Below are positions 11,868-24,291 of a stretch of 64,000 bases of DNA, piece by piece. Made by a program: the position numbers and the translations under genes. The notes beneath the pieces are model-generated. The model ran no database searches. It was not told the DNA's origin and saw only the letters and a program-made list of their open reading frames with translations. How positions within the stretch are numbered: position 1 is the stretch's first letter; each line of letters opens with the position of its first letter. The DNA is from Krasilnikovozyma curviuscula (taxonomy: Eukaryota; Basidiomycota; Tremellomycetes; Cystofilobasidiales; Mrakiaceae). The stretch covers positions 1-64,000 of the forward strand of contig MVAQ01000046.1 of NCBI GenBank assembly GCA_014825775.1, in the 5' to 3' direction.

Positions 11868-14800
11868 ATGTCGTTCCCGTTGTTGACAGTCCATCAGGTC
11901 GAGTCCACCTTCACCAAACCATCCTCCGTCTTGCCAAGTCAGAACTTCTTCACCTTACAGCAACAACCTCAAGACACTGTAGAATCCATCGCACGGCCTT
12001 CTATTGCTCCATTTACCTTTAAACAGAGTAACTTCTCCCTGTTCGACCCTCAGCCGCCCCAGCTCAAACCTCCCCCGGCACTTCCTCCTCCTAAGACAGG
12101 GACTGAACTCGAAGCTGAACAAATAGTCGCCCTCAGATCAAGTCTACAAGAGCTGATAGACAAGCTGCACGCTGTTGATCCGTTGAAGTTGGTACGTCTT
12201 CCTTGTTTCACGAAAAACGCGTCTCGTGCGTTTTTGCTTTTGTGTACGTTTGGTCGAACCGATGCTGATTTGTGATCAATTTTGGACTATTTCAGAGCAG
12301 TGTACAGTCATGGGACTTCTACAAGAACAGCCATGAGAAATCTGGGCTGGATTATAGGTCTCCGTTTCTGACTGAAGGGAGCGAAGATGTTTGGCAGAAA
12401 TCAACAGAAATGTGACACCCGCTCCTTAACTCAACTCTATCAGTCCCAAACTGATATGTTGTTGCTCTACGCTTCTTGATACAGGATTATAAAAGAAGAT
12501 ACTGGTACTGAAGCATCATCCTCGAAACATGTCGTCCAACCCGAAAAAGCGACTCAGGATCTCCTTCGAGCCACCATAGGATCTGCTTCAGCCAAAACGA
12601 TCGCCTATGACGAGTCTGAGATGAGGTTCAACTGGGTCGGAAGTATTCATGGAATCAATTCAAAGTCGTCGAATTTGTGTGTTATTGCCTTCTTGTATAA
12701 ACGCAGGATCGTTCTGACTTTCTGACTTGTGTCGTTGAACCTCAGAATTGTTGAGAACTTCTTGAAAATTGGCACTGGATCAATTAGATTGTCGAACTTA
12801 GTTTCGAGACTGTTCATGAGGTAAGTTGATCCTCGTGGAAAACATGATTCATTCCCATCTCTCCGACTGAATGCAACAACATGCGCTCGTTCCAAATTTA
12901 CCATCCAATCTCAGTGCAACTTCAAGCCAAGCCTCGAATTCATTCGCTCATGCTCTCAAAACTTGTGTCGAATTAATCCAGTCCGAGTTAGAACAGCTCT
13001 TTGAATCCGACATCAACTCCCCCATATCATCAGCGCTCAGGCCCGCTACACCAGTCTCCTCCAAAGGCAAAGAAAAGGAAGTCACGGATAGTCACTTGTC
13101 ACTAATCCAGCTAAACACCAGGCTGAGTAAGATTGGAGAAATCATTCAGGCACTCTGTGATTTGTGCAGACTTGTAAGTTGTCTCCACTCGCATCGCTTT
13201 TATCCCATCTGCTTGAGAAAATGCTCAAGAGTATTTGCTTTTCGTTAATCATGATAGCCTTATAATAAACCACCGTCATCTCACGCATTTCCACCTAAAG
13301 ACCTCCTCTCACATGTCCACCTCCATCTCCTCGCACACATCACCAGCGCTTCATCGATACAAGTACAATCTATTCTCGCCTTTATCTTGAACAAAACAGC
13401 CAAGGGTTGGTTGAGCATAGCAGAGGACTGGGTCGGGTTGAAAAGAGACAGGAGATTCTCAATGGTTGACAAGGAAGTTGAAGGCCAGTGGAAGAGTCTC
13501 GGCATCAGGAGTAGAAAAGTTGGATTTGCTTTTGAAGGACTCAAGGAGAAAGATGGAGAAGCAGAGTTTGATTATGATGTCAGTGTCCATCTGCTCTCTA
13601 TTTCGGTGCTCAGGCTGATTTCGTTCCCCTAAATTGTTATTGTTCTCGTTCTCAGTTCGACCCGACTTTCTTACCATCTTTTGTTCCCGAATCAGTTGGA
13701 AAAGAGATTTTTGAGTCTGGACTAGCTTATAGGTTGTTAAAACAAGTCAAGCCAGATCATCCATTGTGTCGGGCTGTGTCTCTGAATGATTGGAGGAATA
13801 AAGATCAGGTCTGGATATGGACGGATGACGGCATAGCCACGTAGGTCTCCGTCTTGAGCATTTTCGTGTTCATTCATCTCGTAAAAAGCTGATGTGTGTT
13901 GGGTTATTTACAGATTCCAACGGGATCTGGGTCTCTTTCTGAGACAGACAAAAAGAAGCATCCACATTTGGACAACATCGGAATCACCTACTGCCTTTGC
14001 AACCCTTTCAAGTACTTCCAAAACTTTCGGTCTAGGACTTTCTAATCCATCTCAAAGCGCTCCATCCCTAAACGACCCACTACCGCCTTCAATTTCAGAT
14101 CTTGTTCCCACAATTACTCCTGCTCAACATCCTGTGGGAAAAATCTGGGACGTGTTTGATCTGGCCCCAGGAACATCAGTCAATCGTGAGGTAATCGATC
14201 AGCACGAAATTGCCAAAGCGGAACTCATTGCATTTCTATCTCAATTCCCCAGCAACCTTACACCATCAGCATCTGCAACTGCTATTCTGAATTCCCAGAA
14301 CATCTTACCACAGCGTTCAGCACCATCTTTCGAAATATTAACCTCTTTGACGGTTTTCCCACCGTTGTCGTCGTTTGGCCTGGTGGTTGGGAAATCGCTG
14401 GTTGATATCTTCTTCAGAGATTTAGATCTCAAGTCGCAGTTTGAAATCCTCCGGTCTTTCTTTCTCTTTGGTAATGAGGTAAGCTCTAGTTGGTTCCATT
14501 TTCTTATCCGCACGTCAATAATAATTCTACTTTGGTTTCCACGTGAAAAGGCATTCTCTCGTCGCTTCAAACAGAGCATATTTGCCAGAGAAGGCGACGA
14601 TGATGACCTAGGCAAAGTTCAAGGGACTCGGGCTCGCGCGCTCACTCGTCTAGGATTTAAAGTCGGGCAATCTTCGTCCTCAACACCCAAAGAGCCGATT
14701 GATGACAATTGGGGTGTTGGACTAGGTCTTGGTCTCTCTGATCGAAGGAGATGGCCGCCGGGTGGCTTCGATTTAAGCTATGCCCTCAGCACCGTATTAA

Positions 14801-16024
14801 GCGATTCCCTTGAAGAGGTCATCATGAACAAAGAAGCCATTGAAAAACTTAGCACCAGTGATGACTCTGTTCTGTCGGATACTCATAAAAATTCAGATCT
14901 TTGGAAGGAAGCGTCAAAGAGGTTGGGATTTGGGGTGAAAGATTTGAAGGAAGAAGCTGCTGATGGACAAGCTACCTGGCTAAACCCTCAATGTCAGTCT
15001 ACTAATAATTTCCTTGGGTGCGTGCGCTTCGTTAACTCAGCCGTTTCTCCGCCTCTCTTTTTCTTCCAGCTCTTGATGCGCTAGACTTCCTCTACTTGGA
15101 TTACGAACCGCCCCGTCAAGTATCCGCCATCATCCACTCCGACATTCTGAGTAAATACCATCGAATCTTCAATTTCATCGTCCGCCTCTTCAGAATTGAG
15201 AACGTCATCAGGGGTCTTCATCGAGACATATTCTTCGGTTACATGAAACCTTCCTTGAAGTCAGGTGTTGATCACCACCTGCAACAGAGCAAAGAACGGA
15301 GAGTTCTGGGCCGTCGCTCAAGTTCTCTGTTATTTGAAGACAATCTCAGAGCTAGGTCGTTCTGCCTTCGGTTTCGGTTCAGAGTCAGTCATTTTGTGAA
15401 TGCGCTATGCTCTTTCACGTTCGACACTGCCATCCAGCAGAATTGGGGTAATTTCACCAAACGCATCGACAGGCTTCATAGAGAAGCTACTACTCGATAT
15501 GAAGGCCATACCGGAGCTGCTGAGGATGATACAGGTACCGAGGACGAGACAAAGGTGTTGGAAGACATTGGAGAGCTCAAGTCTGTCTTTGCTCTAGCTG
15601 CATACCACGAACAGGTGCTGGACAGGATATTGGTGAGCCTAATGCTCAAAAGTCGCCAGCAGGGGCTACAAAAGCTTCTAGATGGTGCTTTGACCACTGT
15701 CCTCACGTTCGGAAAGGTCGTCAAACAGGTGCTGATGGGCACCTTAGACGAGATGGAGGCTTGGAACACACTGGTATCTGCAGAACGAGATTTTATAACC
15801 TACTCAAGCACTTTAGTAATCTCAATCTTTTCTTTCATCACATGGAATCCACTTCACTGACTCAATGCTCTTTCCAGCTTCGAGTCTTGAAATCGTTAAG
15901 CGTCGGTCGAGGTGGTTTGAACACCGAACACCAGCTGCGAAGTGAGGAACATGGCTGGTCAGCTGATTGGAGTGTTTTGGTCCTTTTGCTGGAACTTGAA
16001 AAGATGAAAGGGGAAGGAATGTAA
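11868..16024 (+). CDS. Gamma-tubulin complex component (Spc97/Spc98 family)
   Basis: GCP proteins build the gamma-tubulin complex that nucleates microtubules at the spindle pole body. The gene has many exons. The N-terminal part is Pro/Gln-rich and low in conservation, then come GCP-like helical segments such as NFLKIGTGSIRLSNLVSRLF, IQLNTRLSKIGEIIQALCDL and VFDLAPGTSVNREVIDQ. The C-terminal GRIP2-type region is clearest: FLYLDYEPPRQVSAIIHSDI, LSKYHRIFNFIVRLFRIENV, then a helix pair around VSHFVNALCSFTFDTAIQQN and an acidic insert (GAAEDDTGTEDETKV). The last exon ends GEGM. The C-terminal half identifies the family. Which GCP it is (GCP4/5/6 type is my guess) cannot be settled here. The start at 11868 is the likeliest ATG. 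Confidence 0.8.
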
Positions 16025-16241
16025 CAATATATGTATTAATACTTATCCGGAACAAGTTGACATTTTATCTTCAATGGTGTCCATCCTCACGTTCTTCTCT
16101 CACCATACAACCTCTTTACATTTTCTTTATGTTCCTTTCTATCGCGATAACACAGGCTGACGTTACTAGAAGCGGATGTATCTGGTACATTCCTCTGAAT
16201 AATACAAATAGAAACATGCAACATTCTCTTCCCGCCAAAGA

Positions 16242-19200
16242 CTACCAAACTAGAATTCATAATCTAACAGAATGCTCGATAGTCAGATAAGTTGCCGTAC
16301 GAAAGCTAGAAAAGGCTATGACGAAACTCACCTTTGTCAACTTCAATCGCCCATGCAAACTTCTCTTGAAGAACTTTACTAAGAAGCTTCTTCAAGTCAA
16401 CATCATTTCTTTTGGCTGTAACAAAAAAAGAAGAGCGCGTTATGACCTGACTCTTTCCTGAGTGGGAGCTCGTTTAAGACGCGCAAACTCACCCCAGGCA
16501 ATCGTGATACGAGGGTCGATATAGCTATAGAACAAGAAAGGACGTCAGTAAGGTTTCGCCAAAAGGTAACTTGGAGCCCTTACTTCATTTTGGATCTTAA
16601 TCATGGAAACCGGTAGAATTAGAGGGGTCGTTAATTTACGCAAGCACAAAGCGCCACACGTTTGTTCATTACTCACGTTCCAAGTGAGATCTCCTTTCCT
16701 TCTTCTTTATCGTGCACAGTTAACTCGTGATTTCTAATAAGTGCGTCGATTGTTAGAGTAGGAAGCAAGGATCTAGGCGGAAAAGCTATCGAGCCATTGA
16801 CACTCACTCAATTCTCTCGTCCAGCTTTGTGATTGCTTTCTTGATCGCTTCAGCAGCACGGGAAGATTTGATTTCTTTAGCTTCAGTTTCTTCAGAGATC
16901 TTCTCCCACTTAGTTTCAATAGCAGCAATCCTGTTCTCCAGGACCTCATCGGTGAGAGGTTTTTCATCCTTCTTTTCGAGCTTCTTGTTCTCCTAACGGA
17001 CGGCAAGAAAGAAAGAGAATGTTAGTTGACAACCCATGGCGGCCGCGTAAGAGCTGACGGCGAATGTACTAACATCTTTGAACTTCTTTTTGGCAGCCTC
17101 GACAGCCTCCATTTTGCTTTGAAGTTCGTAAGAACGGACCCACTCGTCAGTCAATTGAGCGCTGTCCCATTGGAAATCTTCATCCTTGATTGATTTCTTG
17201 TCAACTCCATGAAGCTCAATGCAAAGTTTCATCCTTTGATACTGAAAACCGAGGAGCTGCGGGATTTAATGCAGAAATTTGGTCAGTATCAACCTCATAC
17301 CAAAGAAATTCGAACAAGATCCACCTTGTTGTTCGCCTTCTCCATGACCTCTCCATGCTTCGCACTGACGGATTTTTTGTGATTACATAGAATGGCAACT
17401 TGACGATTAGCTTCGTTGTAAGCCATCAACTTTTGAGCAACAGTTGCATTCTTGTCAGTAGGTGTGAGTAACTTCAGCTGTTCCTCCATGCAGACTGATG
17501 CGTTGAAAGTACGGAACACCTTCGCCGAAAGACCTTCCATCTGTTTTCTGAGATGGTTGTTAAGTTTGGTTGTCTGAAAGATAAACACAGCTAGGTCAGG
17601 AGCCAAGCCAACTAAAACTTGCACAATGCAAAAACTTAAAAACACTCACATCTAAACGGTCGAAGAGCAAGTCTCCTTCAACTTTTGGTGGCTTCTTGAA
17701 GATCCTGACATTTTTACATATTTGAGCAGGGCATTCATGTTCAGCCACGTATCGGATCGAATCTTTACCGAGGAAGTCGAAGCTTAGAACGAGGGGGCGA
17801 TCTTCGTATTGGAGAATGTGTTCTACACGGAGTGAACAAGTTCCAACGGTATCGGCGACGTCCTCTCCCTTCTCATTACCAGCTCTAAGGGCAAGCCTGT
17901 CGATGAAGTACATGGCAGTTGCCCGTTGACGAGTTTCAGTGACTGGATCCTTAAGCTCTGCCGTGTAGTTAGCTCTGATGACTTCGATTCTCTTACGAGC
18001 TCCACCTTCATGACCTGCATCGTCAGGATCCATGGCCTAGAAGGTGGTGAAGATGAGATGAATGAGCATCTAACAGGGGATGCGAAAACGACAATGACGT
18101 ACATTCAGCTTCCTGGCCTTTTCAAACTTGCTCATATCGCTTTGACCCTTGAGAGAACTTCCAGCAGCAAGCATGACGTATTTAACGTTGTTGTTAACGT
18201 TCTCCTTCCATGTTGCTAACCAAGTGACAGTGTTGTCGTGTTTGACCTATGGGAGAATACAGTCAGAAATAAATTTGAGGTCGCATCAACATGACATTGT
18301 ACCCACAGCTTTCCATTTACCAGGAACGTTAGGGGTAGGAATAGTTTCACCTTCACCAATGTTGATAGTGATATCTTCGGGCTTTAGTCGATACTAGATT
18401 TTGAAGTATGTTTTAGTAAAGTGTGGTGCTTATTGTCCCAATACTGAGGTGACAAACCTTTAACGTTCCCTTCTTGGGATGAGCTCCTCTGCCTCTGAAC
18501 AAGCCAGGAGGTTCAAGCTTGAAGTTTCCGACTTTTTCCTTTCGGCCGTCGAGGACACAAGTCGTATACGGAGCCCACTCAGAGTTCTTGATGGCAGCAG
18601 CTCTGAATGAACAGACATTTCATCAGTATGAACCATAGCTGCAGGATCTAACAGCACCTACGCCTTCTTGTCAGCGGAATCCATTGCTCTCTTGATGGCC
18701 TTGACTCCGTCAATGTACTCATACATCGAACGGAAGTTACACTTGGCGAACGAGGTGATCTTCTTGCTATCACGCTGTTTGAACGCAACCAGTGAGTTAT
18801 ATTTGAGGAGATATGCAGAATAATAAGATGCTTACTGAGGGGTGTTTCTTGAGCACATCAAGGAAGTCTTTGAAGAAGTTCTGTTGGAAGACATTATCTT
18901 TGGCGTGGTCAGTCTCCAGCATCTCCGCAAAGAAGTAAGCCACCTCCTCAGCATCAATGGAGAGATCGACGGGAGAACCTATGCGAAGGAAAGCAATTCT
19001 TGGGTGAGCATCTGATAGAAGGGCAGAGATGCTCAGAGTGAGAGTACCTCAACTGAAGGTAACTCACCGTCGTACTGCAATTTGATGTCAGCAGGAAGAG
19101 GCTCATAGGGAGGAGGGAACCAGACACCATTGTGAGAGAGAGTTGTCCACTTGACAGTTCCGTCGGCATTAGCATCCTTCCACCATTCGTACTAAAATCG

Positions 19201-20665
19201 CAAGGACAGTCAGGACATGGAACTGAGAATGATACCAGATGATTTACTTACCACAGCATCAGCTTCTGGATCGCCATCTTCAATAGCATTGAGGTCTTCA
19301 GGCTCTTCGCTTGCTCCTCCCTTCTCAACAGACTTTTTTCCACCTTTTTCAGTAGCCCCCTTCTTCGCCGGTGTTTTGGTTGGCGACGAGAGCGACTTCG
19401 AATCTTCCTCTTCTTCCTTAACCTTTTTAGCTTTGCCTTTCTTTTTCGATGGTTTAGAATTATCAGAATCTTCATCTTCTTCCTTCTTGGTCGCCCGCTT
19501 CCTCTTCTTTGCCGCAACTTTAGCTTTGGGCTGTTCGTCCTCGTCGTAGTCGTCTTCACCGTCATCGACGGTGTCTTCACTTTCATCTTGGTATTTTTTG
19601 GGTTTCTTTGGAGCTCGCTTTGTCATCTTCTCGAGAGCGACCTCCTCTTTCTTACCCCTCTTTGTTGATACAGCTTTCCTCTTTGGTTTAGACAGCGGTT
19701 CGTTGCCGTCGCTGTCATCATCGCTGGCCTCTTCAGACTTAACCGGAGTACTTTGACGCTTAGATTTAGAGGATCTGCCTTTGGCTTTGGATGCGAGAGG
19801 GGCGTCTTCCTCTTCAGACTCGGCTTTCTTGACAACTGATTTCTCTCCTTTTTTTGATTTGCTCAAAGGAAGATCATCTTCATCTGACATGTCTGACATA
19901 TCAGCGTCATTCTTTGAGTTGACGAGTGCAGTGGAGTCTTTGGTAGAATCAGGAGCTGCAGTGGCGGAGGAGGATAGAGCTGAAAATGGTTTCTCTTCGG
20001 AAGCCTGTATGGTGGAAGGTGCATCTGTTGCGGTAGTGAGAGCGAGTTTATCTTGTGGGGTTGGCTTCAAAGCAGCATGGGCCTGCAGCGCGCCATCGGA
20101 AGCGTCGACCTTAACTGCGACGGATGCGATCTGCAATATCAAAACAGCGAAATTAACAAAACTCATAGACGCGTTTCTCGACGTGAAAAGTCAACATACG
20201 AGATGAGGAGCTTGGTCTTCCTCTTCCTTGATGTTCTTCATGTCTTCATCATCATCCTCATCGTCGGACTGAATCGCAGTGGGGCGCTTCTTGACTGGAG
20301 GCGGCTTTGAACTTTTGGAAGCTTTCGACTTCTTGGCCTGTAACCGCGTAAACCAGAGCGGAAAAGATCGAGATGTCAGTACTGAAGTGTCCGATGGAGG
20401 TCTGTTGCTGTCAGTAGTTTCCAGTCCAAGAGACTCGCGGGGAACGTAAAATGAGGCAGACACTCACCAAAGGTTTCTCATCGCCACTGCTAGCATCGTC
20501 CCCTTTAGCTCTTTTGCCGTTCTTCTTGGAACTTTCAGTAAGATCTGGTGAAGTTGTCTTCTCTGCCTTGGCCTCTTTGGTGTCTAGTGCGACAATGGAA
20601 CCTGCTGGAGCTGCTTCCGCTATTGGAGACGTCGTCGAGGGTACCACACCTTCCATGGCTGACAT
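16242..20665 (-). CDS. TOP1: DNA topoisomerase I (type IB)
   Basis: TOP1 relaxes supercoils in the nucleus by nicking one strand through a 3'-phosphotyrosine. The ATG at 20665 opens a long Lys/Glu/Asp/Ser-rich N-terminal region of several hundred residues with basic nuclear-localisation runs. The core follows: [26 protein letters not shown]-type segment, [20 protein letters not shown], then the Arg/Lys catalytic block with [27 protein letters not shown] and [12 protein letters not shown] linker and the C-terminal domain end in [14 protein letters not shown]; the Tyr codon is at 16521-16523. The family C-terminus [15 protein letters not shown] is present. The last few codons are uncertain: splicing to a tiny final exon stops at 16242, reading through stops at 16306. 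A 12-nt microexon lies at 16584-16595. Confidence 0.93.
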
Positions 20666-20913
20666 CTGGACGTCAATAGACACTGTACTATTGACTGAGT
20701 TCTGTAGGACTAGGCAATTCTGAGATGTTGTGTACGCGATGGGTTAAAATGAGAGAGCTGTCCAGGCTGGTGCTGGTGACAAGAACAGGAAAAAGGAAAA
20801 ATGCCCTCAGCGACAGAGTCGAAAATCCCCTGCAAAGATGTGGCGGTGGCGAGACCTTCTTGCTTACAGCTTACTTCAAAGCTAGTTCAGTGATGAATGC
20901 AAAAGAGAATGAT

Positions 20914-23067
20914 CTACAATTTTTGTGAGAATGCTTCTGCGACCTTCTCTCGAGTTTCGCGAAGTTTGCGTTCAGCCGCAGCTTGCCGCTTCATTCGACG
21001 CCGTCTGCTGAGCTCCTTCAACAACCCAACGACCAACGGAACAGCTATCGGACCAAATAATGGGCCGTACACGGCGGCTTTATGTTCATCAGGCTGTGGT
21101 GAGCACAAAATTTATCGCGCTTCAGCGACCTTGGACGCGTTGGAAACTTTAAATTTCTAGCTCGAGTACACTCACGAAGTAGAGCAGTCCCAACATTGTA
21201 GGGTTAAAAAATGCTTGAGAGGATTTCCGCAGAGCTATAGCTGAGTGTACGAATGCTGACAGAGGACTCGACGGATTGCTTGAAGCAATCTGACCGAGAT
21301 CGTTGAAGAGAAGTCAGCGACAAGTTGATGTCAACCAGGATTAAGAGGAGTAAATACACTCACCTGATTAAGCTGATTGACAGCCGTCATATAATCATCT
21401 TTGACGCTCTTCCCCACTCTCATATTCTGAATTTTCTCGACTAACCTCCTAATACCTTTCACACCGCCAACAGCATCCCTGATGTTCTCTAAACTTCTCC
21501 TTCGAGCTAAATGAGAAAGTTGGAAAGAGCTGATACCACCAGAATACTGAGGTGCGATAGAGATTGTTTGTGGGAGCGGTGGAATTCCCAAAAGCGTGTG
21601 GAATTGAGCAAAGAAGGTTGAGAGAGGCCTTTGAAGCTGATGAATTGAAATGCAGTGATTTGAGTTCAGTGCTGACGTGGTTTCTGTGTCGTTGGGTTCC
21701 GGTGGGTTGTAGATGAAGAGACCACCCCATTGCGGGACCAGGAATGAGTCTGAATATCTCGTTGACCCTGAGGAAACATAGCAAACATATTCGATTGGAA
21801 AGGTAAAAAAAGCAACAAGAAATTCAAGACATTCTCACCTTTTTCAATCTCTAATACCAGTGGTCGCCTTTTCGCACTGGGCACGAAGACGACAAATTGT
21901 ATCACTTGCTCAATATCTCCGTCTCCTTCACTCTCACTGCCGGTCGCGGTATTCAAACTCCAAGAACCGTCGTTTATGAATGCTTTGGCATCGTCCAAGC
22001 TTACAATCCAAGGCGAAGATCTGTCTGGTTGGAACGGTTCGATCGTAAGTGGGGCATAGAACTGAACTTGGGATTCAACCGTGAAGTTGTGCAGTGGTTC
22101 AAGAGAGTGCATGAGTGGCTGGAACATTCCTGTATTGCATAGGTTTACCATATTCAGATTCAGGTTTACTTTGTAACAGGCCCGACCGGTCACTTCGATT
22201 TACTCACTCCGTAGACCTTGCTCGATGTTCCAATCGACAGCACCTCCACCGTCATTGAGATCCTCATTAACAAGTGTAAACGCAACCCGATACTTCTGCG
22301 CATACTTCACAATTCTTGAATCTGGAGTTGCGAGCAGAGTTTTTGGTGATGGGAAGAAGTGAGAAAGTGCTTTGAAGATGTAAGTTGATACGTCTGAAGT
22401 TATTTTGGATGAAGAAGCTGATAGTAGTGAATCTGGGAGGACAATATTTAGATTTGACCCATTGATTTCGGATGTAATGTAGGGCGGCGGTTGCTCTCGC
22501 TTCGGTGAAGCCTGAACGTGTATTGAGAAATGTGAAGGCGCTGGACACAGTGAACATGGTCCGCAATTAGCCAGCAGCCACAGTTAATCCAAGAATCAGC
22601 ATTACTCACTTGACTTCTCTTCCAATTCTGGATGGCATGCAGTTTGAATAATGATCACCTCGCCCTCGGCGGCTTGTTTAACTCTTTTGAGTTGATCCTG
22701 TAACTTCTTCTGAACGCTATTTTCTAACGAGACCACATCCAAATCGAAGTTTCCAGTAATTTGGGGGTCAAACCGGAGACATAGCGTTTCCTGAAAAGCT
22801 ACGGCCTGGTAGAAATTTGGTAAATGGAAAACAGAGAGAACGTGGTTGTGCGTCAAGATTTGTCTACGAAGCTGAGACATCTTCGAATGCACATACATTC
22901 AAAGCACTCGACACTTCTTCACCGATCTCTGGTAGTGATAGTCTCTGAATTGAGGTAGAATGCCACCAGTAAGGCGCAGCGAGTAGTGCAACTGCCCAGA
23001 AGGACAGCAGCACTGTGAGCCCATTACTTGGCCTGTGAACCTTCAAAGATGCCTCTACTGTATTCAT
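20914..23067 (-). CDS. GPI17: GPI transamidase subunit PIG-S / Gpi17
   Basis: PIG-S is an ER membrane subunit of the complex that attaches GPI anchors to proteins. The N-terminus after the chosen ATG carries a membrane span (LTVLLSFWAVALLAAPYWW) followed at once by the family motif HSTSIQRLSLPEIGEE. The luminal part contains FDLDVVSLENSVQKKLQDQL, LNDGGGAVDWNIEQG-like residues and FVVFVPSAKRRPLVLEIEKG. The C-terminus has a second hydrophobic span (VYGPLFGPIAVPLVVGLLKE) and a basic cytosolic tail. Two spans with a large loop between them is the family layout. An ATG further upstream at 23247 would overlap the divergent SPC3 coding region, so 23067 is preferred. Confidence 0.87.
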
Positions 23068-23229
23068 CGAGATTCCATTGGTGAGCCAGAGGTCCAGGAG
23101 GTCCAACGCAGATCGTCGAAATTTCCAGCTTGACCGTCGAGGGGTAGCACGCTCTGCTGGCTGCCAACGACAATCTTCTGTGAGCTGACGAATTACCTCA
23201 GGGTCAAGACCGCAATCTAAAACTTCAAC
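23068..23229. promoter_or_regulatory. Bidirectional promoter, GPI17 / SPC3
   Basis: The two start codons are only 162 bases apart and point away from each other, so the interval must hold both promoters and 5' leaders. No specific site was recognised. Confidence 0.55.
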
Positions 23230-24031
23230 ATGTTCAGCACTATCCAAAGGCTTAACTCGGTGACTTCACTGGCAACTTCGACGCTGCTGTCACTCCTGCT
23301 GGCCATCTCGTTGATTTCACTTGTGCAGAAGCCCTCGAGCATACCGGACGTCAATTTGGACCTAAAGCCTCTGAATGTGATATATGGTAAATCTGGGCAG
23401 GTGTTCAATGAGAAGAATCAGGAGTTCATACTTATCAATTTCGACCTGAGGGCAGGTGAGTACCAAGAGACCCATTTTGCCGTCGATTGAACTACGAACA
23501 ACGTTAAACTGGATAGAATGCTCGACTGGACTAACTTCAACTGTCATTTTCATTCTTTCCTGGGTCAGATCTGTCTCCCTTGTTCAATTGGAACACCAAA
23601 CAGCTCTTCCTTCAGCTGACAGCAGACTATACCACCCCACCGAGCGTAAGTACTCTTTTTCTACCTACTTCCACCAATTTGACTAATCAACCATAAGGTC
23701 TTTCTTCAGACACCGAACTCCATTGTCATCTGGGATAAGATTGTTACCGCTAAACAGTCGTCAAAAATCAGGATTGAAGGTGGCAGAAACAAATACTCCA
23801 TCAAAGAACGTTCCCAAAGCTTCAAGTAAGTCACAACATCTAACACACTCTTTTGTATCATAAGTAGACTTCTGACCTCTGACCTTGCCGTTGATAAACA
23901 GGCAAGCTTCCAACATGACTGTTCGGCTAGATTACAACCTGATGCCCTATGTCGGCTTCCTCACAACCGGCGAAATCACTAGAACCACCACACCGATCAA
24001 AATTCCAGTTCCTAGGAGTGTGACGAAATGA
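23230..24031 (+). CDS. SPC3: Signal peptidase complex subunit 3 (SPC22/23)
   Basis: SPC3 is the ER-luminal accessory subunit of signal peptidase. The protein begins with a short N-terminal segment and one membrane span (LATSTLLSLLLAISLISLVQ). The luminal domain follows with the family's DLRADLSPLFNWNTKQLF (join across an intron at about 23456-23570), TADYTTPPS, SIVIWDKIVTAKQSSKIRIE and ending DYNLMPYVGFLTTGEITRTT then IPVPRSVTK. About 180-190 residues in four exons is the usual size. All main family blocks are present. Confidence 0.93.
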
Positions 24032-24291
24032 GATAATGTGCTTTAGACGAGGTCTGGGATGCCATAGTGGCGTGATTGATATTATGGAGGTGCTTGCTTA
24101 CACTTTCATTGAATGCGGCATTTGAGGAGATCGGAAGGTTTTCATACTCTGAGAAAAGAATGAGGGCAGTACAAAGCTAGTTTCAAACTCGACTCTGTGG
24201 CTACTTGATCTGCAGGGCCCAGCTCGCGATGATGAAACTTCAGTCAGAAAAGTTGCAAACTTCCACAACCTCCGCCCTAACTTGAAATTCA

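Noticed and set aside
19217..20206. Long plus-strand open frames rich in Ser and Phe
   Set aside because: They are antisense to the Lys/Glu-rich N-terminal region of TOP1, whose codon bias opens the opposite strand.
20666..20683. Six-codon upstream extension of TOP1
   Set aside because: It needs a GTG start; the ATG at 20665 is the plausible start in a fungus.
23068..23247. Longer GPI17 N-terminus starting at 23247
   Set aside because: It would overlap the SPC3 coding region, and the family usually places its first span close to the N-terminus.
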